Source: Saxidomus purpurata
Lineage: Eukaryota; Mollusca; Bivalvia; Venerida; Veneridae
Length of the DNA stretch: 64,000 bases
Assembly (NCBI GenBank): GCA_022818135.1
Contig: JAFMSR010000016.1
Coordinates: forward strand, 8,102,324 to 8,166,323
Direction of reading: 5' to 3'
The translations under genes and the position numbers were made by a program. Positions within the stretch are counted from its first letter, which is position 1, and each line of letters starts with the position of its first letter. Under the pieces are notes generated by a model that was not told the origin of the DNA, did not search any database, and saw only the letters and a list, made by a program, of their open reading frames with translations. This document shows positions 37,201 to 46,200 of this stretch, piece by piece.

Positions 37201-39085
37201 TCGGCACTTTCTAACACCATTGTTATATCAAGCCCCATTTCCTTAACAATTTTTACAAGGAAGGAGAAAGGCGAATTCATCATAGCGGCGGCTTCAGAGA
37301 ATCGGAGTGCCCTTGACTCCTCTCTTTCTTTGTTTAGTACTGAAAAATGTTGAATACGGCCTTGAGTGTGATACGATTAAATCTTTTTTCTCATTAGCTT
37401 GTATGAAAGTTACAAAAATGTCTTTACAAAATAGATTATAACGCTATACTTTCAGGTTATCTGTTTCAGTAGATTATAACGCTATACTTTCAGGTTATCT
37501 GTTTCAGTAGATTATAACGCTATACTTTCAGGTTATCTGTTTCAGTACCTGTTACGTGTATATTCAAGGAAAATTCCTGACAAACATTAGTCCTAGTTCA
37601 GCGCTATATTTCAATACATATTTACTTACGTTTCTTCACTCGCCTATGAAACATACGAGGTACCTTCCTAGCCATCGGTTTTGTTCTTTTACAATGTGTA
37701 CGTCTGTGCTGAGCAAATTCATCCTCATATCTTTCAAAAAATGTTTCATCCAATGGAGCTCCTTTCAAAAAATTTGGGCAAACAATGTAATCCCATATCG
37801 TCCATTTTTCATTCCACAGCTCGAAGTCAGATATACCGGAAGCATCCGACTGGCCTCCACGTGTCATACACGATGCCATAGAAACGTTCCTTCGTTCAGA
37901 CTTTGTGTTGACATGAGAGCCAAAGCCATGGTGATTTGCAATATCATCTGCTTCATTATAAATACCGCCTGTTGTCTTATTTCTATAAATATCCGATGCT
38001 GACTGAGACTCCACATCTCGCGAGACATTGGATGGTCTTGTCATATGCTTGTTAGTTTCGTGAGATCGTACTTGCAACCTCTCATTTCGGATCACGTATT
38101 CTTTCGATGTTCTGTCTGACTGCTGAAATGCGCTGTGGATCGAAGAGGAGTTTGAAGATGAGCCAGTAGGACTCTTTGAATACAAATCTGTATTTGTCGA
38201 TGACTGGAAGTTAGGGTTTGATTGGCTTAAAATCTGCTGACTAGACCTGAGGTTTGTCTGCGTACTATTGAAATATCCGGATTCTGATTGCGCTGACAAT
38301 TGTACTAAATTACTCTCAGAATATGTATGCGACTGTTTTTTCTTGCTTTTTATTCCCTTGTTTAAGATATCGCAATCGAGGTGCCTTTCTTCTAGCATAT
38401 GTTGTGAGCTGTCCGGAATTTGCCGGCTTCCCAAGATGGGTTGTCCGGAAGATACACGTTCTTTTAACCTTGTATTGGTACTTCTTGTATTATTGCGTTT
38501 CATTCTAGTTTCATCGCCAATGCGAGGAGTGTTTCTGACGGGGATTACGTTTTTGTGCTTTTTTGAAGGCTGAGATGTGGTTTTCCAGCTTTCTAATTCA
38601 TCATCATCAGAGAAACTACATTCGTCTTCACTATCTGTTTCGGAATAATCAGAACAACTCGAACACATTGACGGACACTGTTCATCGATTACAATTAACA
38701 AATCTTTAAGATCGACTGTTTCGAGTGTCTCGTTTTGGGAGAGCCGATCTGTCTGACCGGTTTTATTGCCAGTGTCTTGCATATCCCCCTCGCTGCGTGT
38801 AAGGTATGAAAAGCAACCTTTTTCTCTGTTGAGTACATAGTTTGAAAAGTCCGAATCTCCTAAATTCATCTTAAAACTATCTTGTCGCAATAACACACAT
38901 GGCGTCGAACTATTTGTGTTCCTTACGGCACTAATAACTTGATCGTGGTCAATATCATCTTCAGAGTCCGAAAACTGATTTACGAAAACTTTTGGAGAGT
39001 CCATCTCATCCGACTCTCTGTCAGAGGACACGCCGCGGTCTTCAGCTGTCGAAGTATTTATACCTGCCTTGATTTTACAATCCAT
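25268..39085 (-). CDS. OTU/Mab-21 fusion protein, copy 3 (most complete)
   Basis: Seven coding exons in transcript order: 39085-37630, 37339-37082, 36651-36428, 30309-30206, 29835-29747, 28373-28248 and 27258-25268. All junctions are GT-AG and in phase, giving about 1415 residues. Residues 1-485 are Ser/Asn-rich and probably disordered, ending in a basic stretch (HRRVKK). A small conserved module with LPCMQC follows. The OTU domain spans about 595-745, with Asp607-Gly-Asn-Cys610 and His737 (EHYVSLRP). A Mab-21-like module follows (WPDVANEW near 953-960, GCHVVPI, helical repeats to the stop). The catalytic nucleotidyltransferase pattern is eroded (VGP, then DIN). The first visible Met is at 39083-39085, but the frame stays open to an acceptor at 39138/39139, so an upstream coding exon is possible. 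The intron after exon 3 holds the 53-bp satellite. Inferred role: ubiquitin-linked innate immune signalling; substrate unknown. Confidence 0.82.
27258..28373 (-). other. Exon 6 of OTU/Mab-21 copy 3 and tandemly repeated splice donors
   Basis: Exon 6 (28373-28248) carries the OTU histidine motif and ends AAGAAA|GTATGT. A 44-bp tandem repeat starts within the exon end and repeats the same donor context. Intronic copies of the donor G lie at 28203, 28159 and 28115 in addition to 28247. The next exon's acceptor (TTTCAG|CAAAT) is at 27258/27259. Use of any downstream donor would run into an in-frame TGA just after the first donor. Confidence 0.7.
28092..28267. repeat. 44-bp tandem repeat, 4 copies
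   Basis: Four near-identical units that include 'TGTAAATGATGTAGTCACT' follow one another with 44-bp spacing. The right-most unit overlaps the 3' end of exon 6 of OTU/Mab-21 copy 3, so the array has amplified an exon-intron boundary. Confidence 0.9.
28949..29089. repeat. Two-copy direct repeat in intron 5 of OTU/Mab-21 copy 3
   Basis: GTATGTAGACACTGATA followed by ACACAGCACTGCAAATAGCG occurs twice about 80 bases apart, with an insert in the first copy. Confidence 0.75.
30531..36335. repeat. 53-bp satellite array, about 110 copies
   Basis: A head-to-tail array of a 53-bp unit fills 5.8 kb of the intron between exons 3 and 4 of OTU/Mab-21 copy 3. Every unit contains the 14-bp palindrome AGTGCAGCTGCACT, or the one-base variant AGCGCAGCTGCACT, around an E-box core CAGCTG. 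Units also carry a C-rich tract (ACCCCCACCACCA). Variant classes are regionally sorted: TAGATAAC/GTG types are common at the left, and TAGGTAAC/GCG types dominate about 32.87-35.8 kb. Edge units are more divergent (for example GTAGCACAGCTGCGC near 36310). No open frame persists, since 53 is not a multiple of three. Confidence 0.98.
36731..36919. mobile_element. Pogo/Tigger-like MITE in intron 2 of OTU/Mab-21 copy 3
   Basis: Inverted ends TACAGTAAACTCCGTATATA and the reverse of a matching TATATGGAGTTTATTGTA flank 189 bases. CAGTAAACTC...TATAACGA ends are typical of pogo/Tigger-derived MITEs. Confidence 0.8.
37433..37546. repeat. 38-bp tandem repeat, 3 copies
   Basis: Three identical units starting AGATTATAACGCTATACTTT in the first coding intron of OTU/Mab-21 copy 3. 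Confidence 0.95.
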
Positions 39086-39138
39086 GTTTTCTAAGAGCGC
39101 CAACACAACACATTCAGCCCAGGAAGTATTTGACTTCT

Positions 39139-40135
39139 CTAAAAGTAACAAATAAAAACAGTACGATAATATATCTGCATGCTACTTGTCAAAAGATATC
39201 TTCTGGTTTGGATGATGTCATGTCTGTTTAAATTATAACAACAGATAACGCGGAAAATTTTCAACAAGTGTTTATAATTTAAAGCCGAAATTTAACGTAG
39301 AGTAATTTCCATTCCTTTTTATATTCGACCGGAAAAAATCCTTCATTAAAAAATTAAGCTGAACGAAGCTTGCAATGACATTGTTCGAGACCGTTAATTA
39401 AACCATGTGGTTTCTCGGGTACTTTTTATATAAGAAAAACAAACAGCAAATATTCATGTTAGTTACAATAAAGCAAACACTGTATACCAACTCTGTTGAT
39501 ATCATTAATATATCATTTTCTTCCTGTGATGTATTCTTTCAATGTGAAACCGAAACTAGCCACTTGGACTTAAGTTTAAATTTCTATTAAGAGTCAATGA
39601 CAATAAAATATAAACCCTAACAGTCACTTAATAAAAATACAAATTTTGTATACCATGCTATTTGAAATATAACAGTTTTGATAAGCTTTAATTTGACCAT
39701 TTATCAAAACAAAAAGAAACCATACTAAGTGTAGTAGACAGCCTGTAGTAATTTGCACGCAATCATGTTCTTATAGTCTACACCGGATGAATATCAACAA
39801 TAATGGTGAGAAATAGGTCACATTTATTCTCATTACGTAAAACTTCCCTCAATTGATGATTAAGTCTGGTAAAAATTTGCACAAAATTACAAGTAAGTGT
39901 CCTTTAAAAAATTTCAAAAAGTAACTTCTCACGTTACGCACTCGCTGATAAATTCAATTATCGGTAAATATGTTAAGTGTTTCGTTCTGGATAAGTTCGT
40001 ACTTTTCGCTTTTCGTTCTCAAATAAATTAGTACATTTACTTTCTTCGGCAAAATCTTCAACTTGCGTTAATTTCTATTGTAGAATGGGGAATGATTGAC
40101 TGAAAAAAGTATAATCCGTTGAGACAAGCAACAAA
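39139..40135. promoter_or_regulatory. Divergent intergenic region between OTU/Mab-21 copy 3 and SDHAF3
   Basis: About 1 kb lies between the two oppositely transcribed genes and should hold both 5' regions. An acceptor-like TTACTTTTAG at 39139 on the minus strand suggests an upstream exon of copy 3. No TATA box or strong motif was singled out. Confidence 0.4.
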
Positions 40136-41471
40136 ATGGCAAAAGTAATAACTCATACGGGTCAAGTGAGGGCATTGTATAAAGCGCTCTTTAGATTACA
40201 CAGAGGTTTACCTTTCGAATTACAAGCAATGGGCGACCAGTATGTGAAAGACGAATTCAAGAGGCATAAAAACTGTACAGCTAAAGAAGCAGAGACATTT
40301 ATGGATGAATGGACAGTACGTTGATTAATTCTCTCATCTGTTGTAAGCTATATATAAAATTTGGTAAAATACGTAATTATGTACGCCTAGTCGCCTACAG
40401 AATCATACATGAAAGTATTATAGTACTATAGTATAAGCAAGTTAATTGCTACTGAGAAATGCAGTGTGAATAACACAGTCTCGTTATTTCACCAGACACC
40501 TGTCTCATCACACACTCTTATACCTAGATACGAACAGAGAGGTATTAACAGCAGTATTTTATACGTTTCTCATATGAATGTAGATATGTACCAGTATTGA
40601 CCACTCGACCACTCATTTGGCTTATAAATGTAAAAACAAACACTACTCACGATAAACCTTTCATTGATCAATATGTCATATTTAAATAACCATAACAGAT
40701 TAACAATGATAAATAATTGTATAAAACAAAACTGACTTTTTATGGAGTACGTTACGGATATTTGACCGAAATTTCCAGTCTACCAGTATTGATCGGCTTT
40801 ACCCAGTTTTGACCGCCCTACTTGTCTGTTGCCAGCATAAATTGAATATTAAGGTTATGTGAAGTGGTAATTTTTAATTAATTATAAATACCTTAAATAT
40901 TCACTACGTGTATTTTAGACACAAATGTCTCTGCCAATGAAACATTATCGCGCCATTATTAGTTTCGAAGAGGGATACTACTCTTGCTGTTGCTTCTTAT
41001 ACATGTACAGTAAACTTAATTCATAACGAGTCCGGATAGTGCGAACTTCCGGATATAAGGAACAAACTATCTGGACCCGATTGTTTACTTATTTATAGCA
41101 TACGAAACTGCAATATGGATATAGAATATTCCGGATATAAGGAACAAAATATCTGGACCCGACTATTTACTTATTTATAGCATACGAAAGTGCAATATGG
41201 ATATAGCATATTCCGGATATAAGGAACAAATTTAAATGGTCTCATGGAATTCGTTATATACCGAGTTTATTGTAGTTGTCTTTTATTTCAGAAGTATTAC
41301 CTGACATTAGCTAAACAACTTACAGCAAAGAAGAAGAACCAAACAATTGGATCCAACATGTCTCCGGAGCTACTAGACAATTTTAATGATGAACAAGTTA
41401 CTCAGCTTGTTGAACTGTACAATGTTGCAACAGATAGAAAAACAGGGAGCTCCGAAAGTGATAATTCTTGA
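40136..41471 (+). CDS. SDHAF3: Succinate dehydrogenase assembly factor 3, mitochondrial
   Basis: Two exons, 40136-40315 and 41292-41471, joined in phase 0 (donor ACA|GTACGT, acceptor TTTCAG|AAG), give 119 residues; the family is usually about 125. The N-terminus carries the LYR-family motif as ALYKALFRLHR, then LPFELQAMGDQYVKDEF and RHKNC, which match the SDHAF3/ACN9 signature closely. The C-terminal exon has LAKQL and the Asp/Glu-rich NFNDEQVTQLVELY. In other animals and yeast this LYR protein acts in the mitochondrial matrix in maturation of the iron-sulphur subunit of complex II. The gene lies head-to-head with the OTU/Mab-21 copy 3, about 1 kb apart. Its intron contains a pogo-like MITE ending 17 bases before exon 2. 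Confidence 0.95.
41006..41274. mobile_element. Pogo/Tigger-like MITE in SDHAF3 intron
   Basis: Ends TACAGTAAACTTAATTCATAACGA and TATATACCGAGTTTATTGTA flank an interior where CCGGATATAAGGAACAAA repeats three times at roughly 80-90-bp spacing. It stops 17 bases before the exon-2 acceptor. Confidence 0.8.
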
Positions 41472-41544
41472 TAGTAACGTGTGATAGGAAATGATATGTG
41501 TTTATATTGTTCGTGTGCTATTTCTCAGTTAAACAAATATATTT

Positions 41545-41550
41545 AATAAA
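41545..41550 (+). terminator. SDHAF3 polyadenylation signal
   Basis: AATAAA 74 bases after the SDHAF3 stop codon. Confidence 0.6.
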
Positions 41551-43253
41551 GTGTGAAAGAGTAAGTGTCTGTTAAGACTTGCCGCTGATTACCTGCGATA
41601 AGGTGACTGTTTTCACTAATATCGTTTTCCAGTTTCTACTTAAAATATGAATGCTTTTTGCAACACTATAATAAAACAATAGTGAAGTTGAATACGTGCA
41701 AGTTGTCACCTTATTAAGTTTGTAGCATCCTTTTTAATTGTACGTATAATCTAGCTTTTTGTAAGCAAATTCGACCGGTACATGAAGACAAAGTCCTAGT
41801 TACTCCCTTGAAAAAGAGGACTAGTTGATGAGAAGTATCGCTAGTACGCTTTGGTACCGGGGTACAATTCAGGTTCCCCTTCCTACCCTGTAATACCGTA
41901 GTCGAACAAAACATTCATGAATTATATCGAGTCCCTTGAATTTTAATTCATGTCTTCGAAACCGGAATAGGCCGTTTAATAACTGTCCGTTATTTGTTAC
42001 GCCACAATCTTCTTTTCTTAATAAACCTTAGCCCATTCAGTCACCTAACCCCATTCCGTCAACTTAGTCCGTGACGTCAACTTAGTCCGTGCCGCCAACT
42101 AAGCCCCGTTCCGTCAACTAAGCCCGTTGACAACCCAATTGCCCCTGACGTTCGGCTGTTTCGCTGTTTCGTTAAAGCTCATGATACCGACGGATTGATT
42201 TTCACATGAGCATCGTTTCTTTGATAAATTGAGTAAGTTTGCTTCCCTCAGCAATTAATTGCAAACTTCCTCAAACACATTTAAAAGAAAACGTAAAATG
42301 AATGCGATCTGCATGTGTTATCATGTGCAAGGTCGCTGGATTAGTGACGCTGGAATGTTTTTGCTCACCTGAGCCACTGGCTTAGGTGAGCTTTTACGAT
42401 AGATAATTGTCCGTCATACGACCATAGTTCGTTAACTCTTTCATCCATATTTCTGAAGCAAACCATTTCAAATTTGGTTTCAATGCGCATGTCCACAAGA
42501 TCTAGAGTTATTCCCCCCTGGTAGAGCAACTATTGCCATATTTGACCTTGTCGACACTCTTGTACATTTGATTTGAGCATTCTTTACCGAATGTGTCCAC
42601 AGATTGTGTATGGCTACACCATCGTGATCAAGTTCGATTTAAGGTCAGATCGGCCCATACTTATTCCCCTTGATGTATTAAAATTTGACCTTATATGCAT
42701 TCTGGGGGCTATATTTCGGAAGCAAACCTGGAATAAAATGTGTATGGTCACATGATGTAAGTGCGAATAATCTGAGAAGAAATGTGGCCACGCCGGATTC
42801 ACTTGTTTTATAGACTTATATACAGAAATACTTTAAAAAATCTTGTTATATAGTTGATGTATAGTGCTGCCTCAAAATCCTCTAAAAGGATGAGATATCA
42901 GAAATACTTTAAAAATATTTTTGTCCAAAACCCCAAGGCATTGAGCATAGATACTATACAGGTGAGCGATATTGAGCCACCATGACCCTCTTGTTATTCG
43001 GACAGCTAATCTTTGTTAATTGTAATGTTTATTTAATCGTGTACTCCGCTTACGGTTTAACCAAGAGGGTCTTCTTTTACTTCTCTGGTAACATGAGAAT
43101 GTCAAAGGAGTGAAAGAACCAAGGTCTTGCATGGAATGTATGGCTAGATATGTAATACGTAAACAGGTCCAAGCTGATAAGAGAGCGTACTGAAACTGTA
43201 TAAAATCTGTTGTGAGGCAGGTGAACTCCACACTTGTGCCAGCATTACGAAAC
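41551..43253. other. Intergenic region between SDHAF3 and GPx
   Basis: No gene seen. A short imperfect repeat of CCGTCAACTTAGTCCGTG lies at about 42050-42130. Most of 42361-43005 is a reverse copy of the dispersed repeat at 23275-24012. The GPx promoter is expected in the last 250 bases. Confidence 0.5.
42361..43005 (-). repeat. Bivalve-type dispersed repeat, reverse copy
   Basis: Runs from GCTCACCTGAGCCACTGGC to ACAGGTGAGCGATATTGAGC then ATGACCCTCTTGTT, the reverse complement of the family start. The termini are partly palindromic. Confidence 0.7.
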
Positions 43254-46200
43254 ATGAAGGGAGGGAGCGCTATTGGCGCTCTTCTCTCGTTAACAGCGGC
43301 GCTAGTCGGTGCGAGCGAGGTGGATGGCGACACTCCGCCAAGAAGCACGTGCGATCCTTCTTTAAGCAACAATACTATTTTTGACTATTCATTCAATAAC
43401 GTGTTTGGAAATGCTTCGATAGATATAGCGTCGCTCCGTGGGAAAGTCACGTTGATTGTCAACGTGGCGACCTACTGAGGGTACGTTGTTCAGTACCATG
43501 GACTGAATGCACTACAGTCTAACCATGGCGCTGACGGGTTACAGGTCCTGGGAGTTCCTTGTAACCAATTCTACTTGGTAAGTCTCATTTTTTACAATGG
43601 TTTTAGCGTGTTATTGATAAGTTACCACTTAACTGCACTTACGTATAGAGTACTTAAACTGCGATTCGTCGTTTTGAACAAGGAAATATTTTACGATAAT
43701 TTCCTGTTTTTATTGTACATAATTTCTAAAGGAAAATAAGGCTTAATAGTAATGTTTGTACATGAATATATAATTGTTTTCTAATAAAAACAACATGAGT
43801 GAAGTAGTGGGTTCAATGCGGTTCGGAAAATACGTGCATTTTTGTCCTTTTCGTTGCGTTTTGATAACAAAGACGAGCCAAAAAACTTCAAATTATCTCA
43901 TTACGGTAACACAAACTTTATGCTCCTCGTATTATAGGACAGTAAACTCCTTCTACATGTATTACGAATCAGCATATTGCGAAATTCCGGATATAAGGAA
44001 CAAATGTTCCGGGACCTATTTTTTTTCCTTCTTTGTGAAATACGAAAAAGATATACGGATATAGCATACTCCGGATATAAGCAGTGCCGTAGGCACACCA
44101 AGGCAGCTGCCTCGGTTAAAATTAGCAGAGCAAAAAATAAAGAGGAAACAAATGCAAAAAAATGAGAATATTAAGATTGACTTCTGAATTCGAGAAAATA
44201 CTTAAATGTTGCATTTAATAATTCAAAATGCGTAGGAAGTGCGCGATAAAACAGGTATACCGTTATATTGCAATTCGTTTGAAACGCAATACGTACCGGT
44301 ATAGTTTCACCCCGTACCGTGGTATTTTTATGTAAATAAAAAACTGCAATTTCTCCGTCATTTTTTCGCTGAAACTTGAATTTGGAAGAGTTCAGTGTTT
44401 TTTCCGTGACACAATGACGCATAGTAACTTAATTTTTTTAATATTTTTTTAGTAATAACGGGCGGTATATAATTTGGTGTCGAAACGCAAAAGGTAAACA
44501 AAGAAACATTAAAGATTTTGCCCAAGGAATGATTCAATTACTTTATTATCACATTATAACCAAGTTTAAATACTTAAAAGTATTTTTTTTTCTAGAGTTA
44601 TTCACTCTCTAATATTCACGCCAATACGTATCGCAATACAGAGCCGCGTACATGTATTGCAATTTATCGCGAAACAACTTGAATTTCTGATAATACCCAT
44701 CCTTAACAGTGAGGCAAGTCGAGGCACCATCTTTACTGTCATTTATCAATGCTGTGACTCCGTATTGTTATAGAATCACTCAACCGTAACTACTCGGCCA
44801 TCTTCAGCAAGCTTCGGCTTAATCGGTAAATCACAGAACTTTACAGAGAGTAACTAGATCAATCGCACTCACAGATCTCATTGGTCACCGTGATTGACAT
44901 ACTTTTTGGCAACCAATCAAATTCACTCTTTTGGCTAAAACTGACTGGTAAATCTCTTCTTTTTTGGACCCAGACAAATCACATTTTGTTAGTTATAGGG
45001 TTATAAGGAGACATGCCGAGGTCTCATCCAAGAATACAAGCTAATATAAATGCTCTCATGAACGGACCTTTATAAAATTTGCTTCAAATCAAACCCTTAA
45101 ATATGGAATTAAGAATTAGTGAATCTCTCATTGAAAATGTCTCTGTCCAAAGGGTACTAGGTATTTCAATTGATAATTGTCTCTATAACCAAAATATGTG
45201 CGCTGATAAAATTCTAAAATTGCACTCCTGAAATGAATATCATACTACTTAACGGCTGATATGAGAATGATGTTTTATATTGCCTACGTTTTACCAAAGT
45301 TTGATCATTGTGTCACAGTATGGGGAAAGGGAAATGGTTGTGCAAATAAAATGAATAAATTTCAATTGAGGGCTTTAAAACTTATTTATAGCAGGAACGT
45401 AGAATCAACGGGATTGGTCGCCGCTGTATATTCTACGTTCCTGTATATTCTACGTTCCTGTTTATAGAGCAGGCTTTCAACACTAATGCAGAAATCCTTT
45501 GCAATTTAAAATGCTTGTCTTTTTCAGATAGGTATGCATATCATACGGCTGTGTTAGTATATAAGGCTATACATTTTCTTGCTCCAAACTATATATATAT
45601 AATTTAATGGCATTTTCCAGTAACAATAATTATAGCTTACGCTCTGTAACTAACAATAACCTAATGTTACCAAAATTTCGTACCAATTATTTAAAAGCTA
45701 CTTTTACATTCTCAAGTGTACCAATATGGAACAGTATACCAACAAATATAAGAACAGCTAAATCACTGTTATCGTTTAAAAAGAAATACAAACAATACTT
45801 GCTGAAGCAATACAAACTTAAGTCGGATGAATGAATATTTACTTTATATGATATGTCTTTAATTATGAGTGTTTGTCGTAGTATATGTGTTTTTTCATTC
45901 AGTAATCAGTTTATCTAAGATGTTAAATAGATTATATTATTGCCGTTACATAGTATAACAATGTATATGAATGTGTGCATCAATATTTCTTATCATCGTT
46001 TTGTTAATGCTTGTTAATATAATTTCTTAAGAAGGCCACATTGAAATATTAGATATATGTTTGTTTATGTGTGTCTAAATGTGTACCCTTCTTTAAATAA
46101 AGATATTATTATTATTATTATTATTATTATTTTATTATTATTATTATAAACATTACGGAGATTATCGAATATAATGTTCCAGAACACAGAGAGACTAATC

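Noticed and set aside
39086..39151. Start of OTU/Mab-21 copy 3 at 39151
   Set aside because: That codon is TTG, and an acceptor-like AG at 39139-39140 lies inside the stretch. The first ATG is at 39083-39085.
43212..43253. Upstream extension of GPx starting at GTG
   Set aside because: GTG is an unlikely start in animals. ATG 43254 gives a proper signal peptide.
43476..43478. GPx as a pseudogene with a premature stop
   Set aside because: TGA is exactly at the selenocysteine position and all downstream family motifs and splice phases are intact.
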